Shown here: positions 30,506 through 39,827 of the stretch, piece after piece
Position numbering within the stretch: position 1 is the stretch's first letter
Layout: each line of letters starts with the position of its first letter
DNA from: Pseudomonadota bacterium
Lineage (GTDB): Bacteria; Pseudomonadota; Alphaproteobacteria; Rickettsiales; UBA6187
DNA: 64,000 nt
Direction of reading: 5' to 3'
NCBI GenBank assembly: GCA_027620075.1
Contig: JAQCEY010000002.1
Span: forward strand, 230,358 to 294,357
Made by a program: the position numbers and the translations under genes
The notes under the pieces: model-generated
The model's database searches: none
What the model was told of the DNA's origin: nothing
Seen by the model: the letters and a program-made list of their open reading frames with translations, nothing else

Positions 30506-32878
30506 CTACAAACTTTCCTTTACCTCACTTTTTGCATCAGATGCCCCCTCCACCTTAGCGTTTTTACGTTTTGCATTAATACTCTTATTTAATATTCTTT
30601 TTCTTGCCCTTCTTTCCAGAGTGTTTGTTATGCTCCGCCCCGCCGTAGCTCCGGCAAAGCTGCTAAACGGTTTAATTGCATGCTGACCTATCTTGTGAGG
30701 TGTTAACTTAGGAGCCCTTGAAAGACCGATAGCACCGCCACCTGCGGCATTTGTTAAAGTAACCGACATTTCTTCTACAAATCCTAAAACCGCAAAAGCC
30801 AAATAACAAACCAGAACCATTTGTATCAAGCCTATAAATAAGTGCTTTGCATCTTTAAACGAAATGGTTGAAAAGTAGTTATTTAACCCGAGTCCAAGAT
30901 GGTTCGACCTTTCTTTCTTAATAGCTACTTTTTGCACTACACACCCCATTGCATGCGGATCTTCACATTCAAAGTCCTTGAAATCGGCTCCCTGATTAAA
31001 TGCATTGTTAAAGTCCAATTCAGAACATAAAGCCAGTAAAGTTCCTCCCTTCCATTTCATGCAAAGCCTGTTATCATATTCTCCCCCCTCCATCGGTACA
31101 AATGTGTGATTACCCTCGTACATAGCCATATCCATAGCCGCAAACAAAAAACCAAGAAACGCAAATAATATTACGGGCTGTACCACATAAGCTATTATCT
31201 GCGATAACCATCCGTCAAAAATATTTTTGGTAAAATTGAACAGAACCGAAGGAATAATTAAAGGTCCTATAAATGCCAATAATACCAAGCCCATTGATGC
31301 CATTATATACACATGTACGATTCTGATTATCAGCATTATTGTAAATACCGTAACAATCACAGCTAAAATAAAATTTACAAACCCGATACCGATATTAGTA
31401 AATATTGAAGCAATAGTTAAGAGCAACAAATGCGGAGACCTCGGAGCCTTAACGTTATCACCGATACCTAACACCTTGGAAATTTTACAATCTATCATAT
31501 CCCATAGCCGCATATACTCTTTATCTGCAGGATAATCTGTTCCTGTGTTAGCTACCAATACTCTAAAATCGCAATATCTATAACCATAGCTTGACGCTTG
31601 AAATTTAGCCTCATCATATATATCCAGGGCAGCATTTCTGGTACTAATTGCAGCATTAACCTGCCCTTGAGTACCCGTACCGCTCGCTAAATTTCGTCTT
31701 GCCTGTATAAGAAGGTTATTCGCAGTAAGTAAGTTTTCTGCCGCAGAACCGGGATTGGCCGGATTTAAATCTTCATTAGCAGCTTCAGCGGTAGCCAGAT
31801 CTCCCGAAGAAGCTTCCAAAACAATCAAGGAAGCTGACTTTGAAATATTCTGCAATGAAGGTAAGAAGTCTGCCATTCCCGTTCCTATCGCAAAATAAAC
31901 CACTAAGCCGACTTTTAGAGCAAACCAGTGCCACTCTCCCGTGCCTATACCTCTTTTACCATAAATGTACGGATAACCGAACACCATTACATAAAGGATT
32001 AAAAGTGCCCTAATAATATTAGTAAACTCTTCGACAAAAGACTCATATATTGTTAGCGTACCACCGTCCAGTATAGGCTCGTCAAAAAGATTTGACATAG
32101 TTTCTTCTATACATTCTATGACCACACCTGTAAAAGCACGGTTTGAACCGTCAGGATATCTAAACATCGAACTTGAAGAATCGTACTCGGTACAAACATC
32201 AGATATAAGGTCTCCCCAATCCATATCCACAGCTGTCGGAGGAGGAAGAGGAACCGGTATACAGTTAAACGGCAAAGAAGAATCAATCGGGTTAACAAGG
32301 CCATTGGACGAACCACCTATTAATCCGAATAATGCCCCGTCAAGTTTTTCATTTTCATCTATGACCGATCCTCTAACAGGTACGCCGCAATCTTCCGGGT
32401 AAAATGGTGCTTGGGCATAAACACACATCAAATCACCTTCCAGTTCCGCAACAATAGTTACCGGATTTACAGCCGGACCGCTACCGCAACTGCCGGTATT
32501 TATCAAATTACAAGTCTGATCACTATCTAAAAGACCGGCTCCCTTTTTGTATTGAACAGTTACCGTAAAACTATTAACATCTACTCTTGCACCGTTTAAA
32601 TTACGATTGCCTTCACAAGAACAAGACGAATTACTATCGCCGGGGGAATTACATAAAGGGTTAGTATTATCATCTTCAATACTGGCATAAGGGTTACAGT
32701 TGCCGTGCAAAATAGACGTAACATCACCAACATAATCGGAGGAAGAGCCAAGAACCGTCCCCTGTGCAGGGATTGCACATACGGGAGCAGCATAGCTATT
32801 ACTATACGGAACGACTATTGCTATCAGCAAAACCGATATAATATATTGAAATTGAATTTTTTTATAAAAATTTAACAT
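30506..32878 (-). CDS. virB6: VirB6-family T4SS membrane protein, second paralog (RvhB6-like)
   Basis: A 790-residue VirB6 paralog, the smallest of the five. It has a normal Sec signal (about 12-31, cleavage near SYAA) rather than a lipobox. The extracytoplasmic region (about 32-260) is Cys-rich and contains LEGDLMCVYAQA, matched in the first paralog by LEGDYMCIYAYA. The segment FTGVVIECIEETMSNLF leads into the core at IRALLILYVMVFGYPYIYG near 280. A large loop (about 330-470) and five or so further helices follow. The tail is short and basic (RRARKRILNKSINAKRKN). Paralogs one and two are clearly closer to each other than to three, four and five. Confidence 0.9.
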   Translation of the reverse strand: MLNFYKKIQFQYIISVLLIAIVVPYSNSYAAPVCAIPAQGTVLGSSSDYVGDVTSILHGNCNPYASIEDDNTNPLCNSPGDSNSSCSCEGNRNLNGARVDVNSFTVTVQYKKGAGLLDSDQTCNLINTGSCGSGPAVNPVTIVAELEGDLMCVYAQAPFYPEDCGVPVRGSVIDENEKLDGALFGLIGGSSNGLVNPIDSSLPFNCIPVPLPPPTAVDMDWGDLISDVCTEYDSSSSMFRYPDGSNRAFTGVVIECIEETMSNLFDEPILDGGTLTIYESFVEEFTNIIRALLILYVMVFGYPYIYGKRGIGTGEWHWFALKVGLVVYFAIGTGMADFLPSLQNISKSASLIVLEASSGDLATAEAANEDLNPANPGSAAENLLTANNLLIQARRNLASGTGTQGQVNAAISTRNAALDIYDEAKFQASSYGYRYCDFRVLVANTGTDYPADKEYMRLWDMIDCKISKVLGIGDNVKAPRSPHLLLLTIASIFTNIGIGFVNFILAVIVTVFTIMLIIRIVHVYIMASMGLVLLAFIGPLIIPSVLFNFTKNIFDGWLSQIIAYVVQPVILFAFLGFLFAAMDMAMYEGNHTFVPMEGGEYDNRLCMKWKGGTLLALCSELDFNNAFNQGADFKDFECEDPHAMGCVVQKVAIKKERSNHLGLGLNNYFSTISFKDAKHLFIGLIQMVLVCYLAFAVLGFVEEMSVTLTNAAGGGAIGLSRAPKLTPHKIGQHAIKPFSSFAGATAGRSITNTLERRARKRILNKSINAKRKNAKVEGASDAKSEVKESL

Positions 32879-32922
32879 CTTTTTTCCAAAACAGCCCTTT
32901 TAATAGCCGCTACACAAATTTA

Positions 32923-35900
32923 TTAACTGTCCTTTTTACCTTTATTACTATCGCCTTCCTTTTTAGCGGTAAACTTCGCAGGTTTGTTTTCCTGAATTTT
33001 ATTGTCTTTCACCGTAGTTTCTTTTATTTGATTTGCTTTTACCGTGTTTTCTTTAACGGCTACCGGTTTGGATCTGTGTTCATCGCCTTCTTTAACCTTG
33101 GTTTCCTTAATAGGCACAGCTTCCGACCTATGCCTATCGGCTTCTTTCACCGTAGTTTCTTTAACCGGCTCTGGTTTTGACTTATGCTCATCGCCCGGTT
33201 TTATTTTGTGTCTGTTATTTTCATTTAAAGCCCTGCTTGCATGTTCCAGATTTTCATTATCGGGGCTAGGTCTTGATATATCTTTTTCTTCCTGCCTGCT
33301 TACTTCTCTATCTTTTTTCTGATCTTTAGCCATAGATTTTTCCATAGTTCCTTCTTCCGTACGCCCTTCTTGCGGTCTTAACCTATCGCTAATATCTACT
33401 AATCCTTTTTCTTTATTATTTTCGAACCTCTCTTTCATTGCCTTACCTATCAAAGAGTTATCTTCTGTTCTTCCACCTCTTCCGCCGGCATTCCTGACGG
33501 CTATATCGGTCTCAAGCAACGACATTCCGCCTGTGCCGGCTCTCAAGCTCCTTGAAGCACCTAATCTTTCGAACGCCCTTGCATTGCCGGCAAATGCAGT
33601 GGTAACACTTCGTACGCCGGTATTTACAACTCCGCCTTGAGCTGCAAGTCCTGCCGCAGGGCCTATAACAGGAGTTCCGCCACCCGGTAATTCGCCACCT
33701 GTTAATTTTGATGATAATTTTTCTACAGTACCAAGTAATGCTTTTATTATCACACAAACCAGCAGCAATTTTAGCAAGCCTACCAGAAGCGTTAAATCCT
33801 GTTGATTTAACGCAACTTTATAAAACTTAATATCGGTAAGGTCACTTATAAAGGCTACGTCTATTTTATGAATCCTTGCAACTTGGAATATACAACCTAT
33901 TGCATCGGGATCATCGCACTGCTCTAAAGTTATAGCCTGACCGTTTTGTCCCCCGGTTCCTGTTGATGCCTCTATTTGATATGGAATCGGCACAGGATCC
34001 GAAGCAATAGGAACGAACGAGCGATTATCGCCAAAATATATAATATCTATCACAACAAGGGCGAATGATAAAAATCCGAATAATATTACAGGTTGAACCA
34101 AGAACGATATTACCTGTTGCAACCACTTTAAGAATATATCCCTTGTATATCCGAACAATGCCGCAGGAATAATTAACGGCGATATAAATAACAGCATTAT
34201 TAATCCCATAAATGCCAGTATATAAATATGGACGGCTCTAACGATGAGAAGGATTAGAAACAATATAACAACCACCGTTATAATAAATATAGGTAGACCG
34301 AAACCGGTTGATACCACTGCAGTAGCAGCTACCCATAGAACTTGGGGGTTCCATGTAATTTCATCAGGTCCTCCGGGTGCAGGCTCAAATAGCCCGTTAT
34401 TATCCACATCAATCCAGTTATCCCCTATTCCAAGATACTTTGACAACTTACAATCAATCGTATCCCATATTGCCATATATTCGTGACCGGGTGTATATAT
34501 TATCCCGCTAGCTGCACGGAAATCGCAATACTCATATCCGTTATCAACACTGGACTCCAGACCGACCTCCATAACATGAACGGTCATGGCTCTTGAAATA
34601 TAATTAAACGAAGGGTACAATTCTGTCACACCGTTACCGATGGAGAAATATACGATTATTGCTAAACGCATACCGAACACTATGCATTCCTGTCTTGTAG
34701 GAGGATTTTTAGAAATAACCAATCTATAGCCGAAGAATATAACGTATAATATCAGCAACGACCTTACTAACGTAAAGAATTTATCCTGCACACTTTGGAA
34801 AAACGTCAGTCTATCCGGTTCGGCGGGATCCTGTATGAAAACGTTCCTCATAGTCTGATATATACACTCAACTACAACACCGGTAAAAGGACGAGGCCAG
34901 TTACTTGTAATAGGAGGGGGAGCACCGGTAGCAGATGTCGACCAATCAATATTTCTTCCCGGAACAAAAACATCATAACCGGTACACACCGGAGATATGA
35001 TATCCGTTAAATTCAAAGTTCTCAAATCTTGTGGCGTATAAGCAGCCCTCAGACAGTGCCTATGACCGCTACCTATATTTTCAGCATACGTACTACCGCT
35101 AACGGTAGAACCCTCTGCAACGGCAGGTAGTAAATCCAGAACTTCATGCATAGTACCCGGGAATCCGGGATCTATCATTGAACCGCCACTATCAAAATAC
35201 TCTGCCTCAACCCTCCATGTAACACGGCGGTCATCTGCATATGCGTATATACACATGTAATCCCCTTCTAGGGCAAGCTCAAATGTAACACCCAGTGATT
35301 GGTAAGGAGGATCGGACAATGTTAAATCGGCAATAGGATTAGTTATTGATAAACTAACATTCTCAACTACTCCGTTAGGTGCATCATCAAGAAGGTCTAC
35401 CATTAAACTCGGGGGATACTCATCAAAAAAGCGTTGAAGAAATAACGGCAAGTCCTGATTTACCGTTCGTGAATCACCACGGACACTCACCAACGGATTA
35501 GTCTGCCCTTGCCTGACGGGACTACAACTACCTACCGCCCCCCCTCCCAAAGGGTCATAAATATTAACAACATCACCTGCAAAAATCGGCTCAACCACAG
35601 GTCGTCCCGCACCATCATCTAAAGCCATACCCGGACTTGCAGGATCCTCTACGCATTGAGTGGCAGGCTCGCATGTTGCGGTAAATATCGGCTGCCCTTT
35701 CCTTGTAGGATATCTCATAACCTCATTAGGCAGTAAAGGCTCCACTCCCACACCTGAAGGGCATAGGCTACCGCCTCTATATGAGTCTTCTAACTCATCA
35801 AACACACACACATAGTCAATGTTACCGCCGCTACTACACCCTAATCTTATTGCATCGATATCAAGGTTCGGGTCATAACAATCATAATCTTTATTATAAC

Positions 35901-36621
35901 CTTCATGATATTCGGGACTTCCCATACCCTCATTTATATCCCAATCGCAACCACGGAAAGTAAGTAAAGTACCGCTTAAATCATCAAACTCCGTACGAGT
36001 TTCCAGATATAAGTATTCCCCTAGGGAATTAGTGGGCAAAAATTCGGCATCTAAATCATTTACAACACCATCGCCATTATAATCATCAAGATGAATATTA
36101 ACAATTTTACTACTATCATAAGGGTATGACTCAAACCCTTTTTTTGTTACGTACAGCTCCTCGCCGTTATAGGTAATTACATCACCTTCTTCGGCTCCCA
36201 TGTTAACACCGGGAAGAGCTACGTCAATAAGACCCGGGTTAACTTCCGTACCGTCATCAGTATAAAACATGGTTATAGGGGTTGTGGTAGAATCGCACTC
36301 GTTTGTATATCTTATCTCACCGTCCGAATCATAAAAATAGCATGTCGGAACCTCTAAAAGACCGGGAATCTCAAGTTCTCTGGGTGAAGTAATTCCGACA
36401 GGCTCAAATAAATTAAATTCAACATTAACGCTATTACCCGAACCACCTGTTATTTTAGCCCCCGGTAAACGACCCGTTGTCTGCTTGTCAATAGCTGACT
36501 TTATCTGCTCAAGAGTCATAGTTTGTGCAATAGCATTGTACACAACAAAAGGAGATATCAACAATAGTAAAAATGTTAATAAATATTTTTTGACTCTAAA
36601 CAATTTAAGGCAGCTAATCAT
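32923..36621 (-). CDS. virB6: VirB6-family T4SS membrane protein, first paralog (RvhB6-like)
   Basis: A 1232-residue VirB6 paralog directly after virB4 (gap about 30 bases). I chose ATG 36621; a TTG at 36627 is in frame. It has a Sec signal (YLLTFLLLLISPFVVYNAIA) and a roughly 580-residue extracytoplasmic region with about fifteen cysteines. That region contains a calcium-loop-like segment DDYNGDGVVNDLDAEFL near 175-192, and EGDYMCIYAYA. The core begins near 610 (VRSLLILYVIFFGYRLVIS). A loop in the core has DVDNNGLFEPAPGGPDE, again EF-hand-like. The last 150 residues are very polar, with KETTVKE-type 17-residue repeats, and are probably cytoplasmic. Confidence 0.9.
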   Translation of the reverse strand: MISCLKLFRVKKYLLTFLLLLISPFVVYNAIAQTMTLEQIKSAIDKQTTGRLPGAKITGGSGNSVNVEFNLFEPVGITSPRELEIPGLLEVPTCYFYDSDGEIRYTNECDSTTTPITMFYTDDGTEVNPGLIDVALPGVNMGAEEGDVITYNGEELYVTKKGFESYPYDSSKIVNIHLDDYNGDGVVNDLDAEFLPTNSLGEYLYLETRTEFDDLSGTLLTFRGCDWDINEGMGSPEYHEGYNKDYDCYDPNLDIDAIRLGCSSGGNIDYVCVFDELEDSYRGGSLCPSGVGVEPLLPNEVMRYPTRKGQPIFTATCEPATQCVEDPASPGMALDDGAGRPVVEPIFAGDVVNIYDPLGGGAVGSCSPVRQGQTNPLVSVRGDSRTVNQDLPLFLQRFFDEYPPSLMVDLLDDAPNGVVENVSLSITNPIADLTLSDPPYQSLGVTFELALEGDYMCIYAYADDRRVTWRVEAEYFDSGGSMIDPGFPGTMHEVLDLLPAVAEGSTVSGSTYAENIGSGHRHCLRAAYTPQDLRTLNLTDIISPVCTGYDVFVPGRNIDWSTSATGAPPPITSNWPRPFTGVVVECIYQTMRNVFIQDPAEPDRLTFFQSVQDKFFTLVRSLLILYVIFFGYRLVISKNPPTRQECIVFGMRLAIIVYFSIGNGVTELYPSFNYISRAMTVHVMEVGLESSVDNGYEYCDFRAASGIIYTPGHEYMAIWDTIDCKLSKYLGIGDNWIDVDNNGLFEPAPGGPDEITWNPQVLWVAATAVVSTGFGLPIFIITVVVILFLILLIVRAVHIYILAFMGLIMLLFISPLIIPAALFGYTRDIFLKWLQQVISFLVQPVILFGFLSFALVVIDIIYFGDNRSFVPIASDPVPIPYQIEASTGTGGQNGQAITLEQCDDPDAIGCIFQVARIHKIDVAFISDLTDIKFYKVALNQQDLTLLVGLLKLLLVCVIIKALLGTVEKLSSKLTGGELPGGGTPVIGPAAGLAAQGGVVNTGVRSVTTAFAGNARAFERLGASRSLRAGTGGMSLLETDIAVRNAGGRGGRTEDNSLIGKAMKERFENNKEKGLVDISDRLRPQEGRTEEGTMEKSMAKDQKKDREVSRQEEKDISRPSPDNENLEHASRALNENNRHKIKPGDEHKSKPEPVKETTVKEADRHRSEAVPIKETKVKEGDEHRSKPVAVKENTVKANQIKETTVKDNKIQENKPAKFTAKKEGDSNKGKKDS
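33010..33205 (-). repeat. 17-residue charged tandem repeats in the first VirB6 tail
   Basis: Units GDEHKSKPEPVKETTVKE, ADRHRSEAVPIKETKVKE and GDEHRSKPVAVKENTVKA are consecutive, followed by a shortened NQIKETTVKD. They are clearly tandem duplicates with divergence and lie near the C-terminus. Confidence 0.85.
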
Positions 36622-36650
36622 AAACAACTACCTAAACTGATATTCCGTGT

Positions 36651-39050
36651 TTATACATGTTTCACTCTCTCCCAAAAAACAGGTAACCAATCATCAGGAT
36701 TATCACCCACTTCTTTTCTTATCTCATCAAGCAATATTACCGTCTCCGCACGTCCTGATAATACGTTTATAACGTTATCCATACCCGATAGATCAATACG
36801 TGCAACAACAGCGTCCGTACCCTGCTTTACCAAGAAAAACCTACTACCCGGATCGGTTGTTTTTATAAGTGTAAATTCTCTCTGACTTAGCATAAAATGC
36901 GACCTGTAGACATCTGTAGCCTTAAGGTTCGGTAAAAATATCTGCGTAGCCGTCTGCTGAATAAGCGTATCACTGATACGACTTTTACTAGCATCTTCAA
37001 CCGATTGAGTAGCAAATATAACAAAACAATTTAACTTTCTTAATACTTTCAGCCAATCTTTGATTTTTGGTGCAAATACCTCATTATCAATTAACGCCCA
37101 AGCCTCATCGAGTACTATCATTGAAGGAGTACCGTCAAGAGAAAGGTTTATTTTGTGGAATACGTATAACAGAACCGGACCAAGACTAGGCTTATCCTTA
37201 AGTAACTCCGCCATTTCAAAGGCGAATATAAGGTCTGTGCTAAAATTAATATTATCTTTTTCATTATCAAACACACTGGCGTGTGAGCCGTGACCGTGCC
37301 ACATAGCAATACGCCCCGATAATGAATCCGGCCCTCCCATTCCAAGGAACGGGACTATGTTTCTTAACATTCTGTCTTTAGGGTGTAATTTATAGTTACC
37401 TACGATAGCCTCTTCTATTTTTGCACTATCATCAGCAGATATTGACTCGCCGTTAGTACAAACCAGACTTTTCATAAATTCCGTAAGGAACGTTCGGTTT
37501 TCACCGGTATCTTCAAGTGCAAACGGATTAAAGCCGCATGGGGCAGACGGATCTATATCGGTGTAAACTCCCTCTAATGCCCTGATAAATATTTCTGCTC
37601 CGCGGTCTTTATCGAAGAAGAACATTCTGCATTTGAATTTCCTTGCCTGAGCACATAAGAAGTTCATCATAACCGTTTTACCCGCACCGGTCGGCCCGAT
37701 AATAGTTGTATGCCCTACGTCCCTGACATGGAAATTAAAGAAGAACGGCGTACCTGAAGTAGTGTCCAAAGTTGTAACATGGTCTCCCCAGTGATTATCA
37801 TGCTCTTGTCCGCTTGGAAAATTATGCAAAGATGCCAGACTCGATAAATTTAATGTGTTTATCGTAGTCTTTCTAACTGCAAACTCGTCATTACACGGTA
37901 ACTGAGCCCAATATGCAGGTTCAAGATTAACCCTTTCCCTAACAGGTATCGCACCGGCATTCCCCAACTCCGTAGCTGCCATCGCAAGTGCATTTTCCAA
38001 TGTTTTCGGATTATCTTCAATACATAGAACGGTAAGGTGATGCAGACCGAATCCTATACGACCACTCATCGCATCATCTAGTGCGTGATTAATTTCTTCG
38101 ATCTGAGAAATCGCAACATCACCAGAATTTACCATACGTCCTTGTTGCAATTTCATGCTATTTATTGCACCTGTACGATCCGAAAACGAATATGACTGGC
38201 TTACGATTAATTCAAACGGCATTTGCAAAAAACCGTCCATCATAGTTGCCGAGGTTCTTGAAGGATATTCTTTGATGCTGACAATACCTGCAAATTTACT
38301 GCCTTTGGGTGTTTTCACTTCAATAGCACGGCTTCCGAAATATAACCTGTCTACAGGCAAGTATCTCGATATATCGGTTGAAGGGACAAGAATCGGTCTA
38401 CTTTGACCGCAATTTACTAAAGTACCTAAAAACTCAAGTATTTCCGAGTAAACCCCTCCGCGTCTTTCTACAATACCTAGTACTTTGGGCTTATAGTCCC
38501 TAAAAGTACTGATCAATCTTGATGTCATTTCATCAAGTTCTTCATAACCTTCAAACATCGTTTTAGCCCAAAGGCTTTTGTCTGCGGTTTGCTGTAACTT
38601 TTCGAACATACTTTCAAAAGCGGCAACGCCGCTTCTTGAACTTTTTCTAACTATCGTGATGTAAATTTCATTTATAAAACTTTGGTGATTTATGTGCTTT
38701 TCACGCCATTGATCTTCAAGGTACGTGGCAAATCCGGGTGGCATGCTATGCCCTTCGTCCACCTGAAATGTGGACTTTCTTCTTCTCACCAAATGAAAAT
38801 ATAAAGATACCCTACCTGCTCCGATACCCTTAAACAAAAGGTTTCTGATATTTTTTCTAATATCGACATCTTCATCATCTGCCGTTTCAAACGAAAATCC
38901 GCCAAGCTTTACAACCTGAACAAGACTTTCATCTTCGGTCATTATGGTACTTCTATTCCAATGATATCTGTACGGAATAAAAAATGACTCCGGGAACTCT
39001 TTTCTTACATATTTATCTTTCTGAGTTCGTTGCCTAAAAATCTTAAGCAT
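36651..39050 (-). CDS. virB4: Type IV secretion ATPase VirB4
   Basis: VirB4 is the large ATPase that powers type IV secretion assembly and substrate transfer at the inner membrane. The 799-residue length is typical. The N-terminal VirB4/CagE domain (about 40-400) precedes the ATPase domain with Walker A GPTGAGKTVMMNF near 453 and Walker B MIVLDEAWALID near 647. IFATQSVEDASKS and later family patterns follow. It lies between virB3 (175-base gap) and the first virB6. In Rickettsiales this copy is usually the one linked to virB3 and virB6. Confidence 0.96.
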   Translation of the reverse strand: MLKIFRQRTQKDKYVRKEFPESFFIPYRYHWNRSTIMTEDESLVQVVKLGGFSFETADDEDVDIRKNIRNLLFKGIGAGRVSLYFHLVRRRKSTFQVDEGHSMPPGFATYLEDQWREKHINHQSFINEIYITIVRKSSRSGVAAFESMFEKLQQTADKSLWAKTMFEGYEELDEMTSRLISTFRDYKPKVLGIVERRGGVYSEILEFLGTLVNCGQSRPILVPSTDISRYLPVDRLYFGSRAIEVKTPKGSKFAGIVSIKEYPSRTSATMMDGFLQMPFELIVSQSYSFSDRTGAINSMKLQQGRMVNSGDVAISQIEEINHALDDAMSGRIGFGLHHLTVLCIEDNPKTLENALAMAATELGNAGAIPVRERVNLEPAYWAQLPCNDEFAVRKTTINTLNLSSLASLHNFPSGQEHDNHWGDHVTTLDTTSGTPFFFNFHVRDVGHTTIIGPTGAGKTVMMNFLCAQARKFKCRMFFFDKDRGAEIFIRALEGVYTDIDPSAPCGFNPFALEDTGENRTFLTEFMKSLVCTNGESISADDSAKIEEAIVGNYKLHPKDRMLRNIVPFLGMGGPDSLSGRIAMWHGHGSHASVFDNEKDNINFSTDLIFAFEMAELLKDKPSLGPVLLYVFHKINLSLDGTPSMIVLDEAWALIDNEVFAPKIKDWLKVLRKLNCFVIFATQSVEDASKSRISDTLIQQTATQIFLPNLKATDVYRSHFMLSQREFTLIKTTDPGSRFFLVKQGTDAVVARIDLSGMDNVINVLSGRAETVILLDEIRKEVGDNPDDWLPVFWERVKHV

Positions 39051-39225
39051 AAAAATACAATCTTTTACAAATTCGTATAATTCAATTCAGCAAATTATAC
39101 GCATCCGATACATCCTTAGTAAAAAACAATGTATAGATGAAGGATACAAACCTCTAATTAACAAAATGTGCTTCAAATAAAAAAGTAAATAATTTTACTA
39201 TACTAGCAAGCACCCCCAAAAAAAG

Positions 39226-39522
39226 TTACATTACGTCATATGAATTCATAAGACCATGATAAAATTTATTTTTACATTTATTGCACTTCTGCTGCTTTAC
39301 CATAAAAAGCTCCATAAAAAGCGGTTCTTTTTCTGACAAAACATAAGCAAAGCCATGAATAGGTATCATACCGAAAAAAAATCTAAAATCCGAGGTAAGC
39401 ACAAACCCCATACATCCGATAAGGAAGTAAGTCATTACAACCAAATAGCTCACACCAAATATCATTGAAGGTCTTGTCAGACCCAAAAACAACATATCGG
39501 TTTCTAACTCACCTGTTTCCAT
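39226..39522 (-). CDS. virB3: Type IV secretion protein VirB3
   Basis: VirB3 is a small inner-membrane component that works with VirB4. The 98-residue product carries the family pattern LFLGLTRPSMIFGVSY near residues 11-26 and two hydrophobic segments (about 20-42 and 46-62). The C-terminal end is Cys/Lys-rich (KCNKCKNKFYHG). It is the first gene of the T4SS run and divergent from dxs. Confidence 0.93.
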   Translation of the reverse strand: METGELETDMLFLGLTRPSMIFGVSYLVVMTYFLIGCMGFVLTSDFRFFFGMIPIHGFAYVLSEKEPLFMELFMVKQQKCNKCKNKFYHGLMNSYDVM

Positions 39523-39827
39523 AGCATTGACTTTTTAATTCCAAATTTAATTAAGTTTAAATTACGCTTATTAATATTTTAACCGAGTTTTATTAAAGTT
39601 TTATTAAACTACATACTCTAAATTCTATTATTTAATGTTTTATTTTAACACGAAATAATAAACAAATCATCAAAAAACCTAGGATTTAATAAATAATATC
39701 CGATGTTCCGTTTCTTTTAAATACAAAATTATGTTTTTATGATTTTTTATAGAAACATAGTCAAGTTTGCTATATACATAGGCACTTCACAATAGACTCA
39801 ACAAAACTATGAAGTATCTACACAGCA
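39523..39827. promoter_or_regulatory. AT-rich divergent intergenic region between virB3 and dxs
   Basis: This 305-base region holds no gene that I can see. It must carry the promoters of the T4SS run and of dxs, but I cannot place boxes with confidence. A perfect 11-base tandem repeat AGTTTTATTAA occupies 39586-39607 and could be a regulator site. No tRNA or riboswitch pattern was found. Confidence 0.45.

Noticed and set aside
39523..39827. tRNA or other structured RNA in the 305-base gap before dxs
   Set aside because: No cloverleaf-like arms or TTC loop pattern; sequence is AT-rich and simple.
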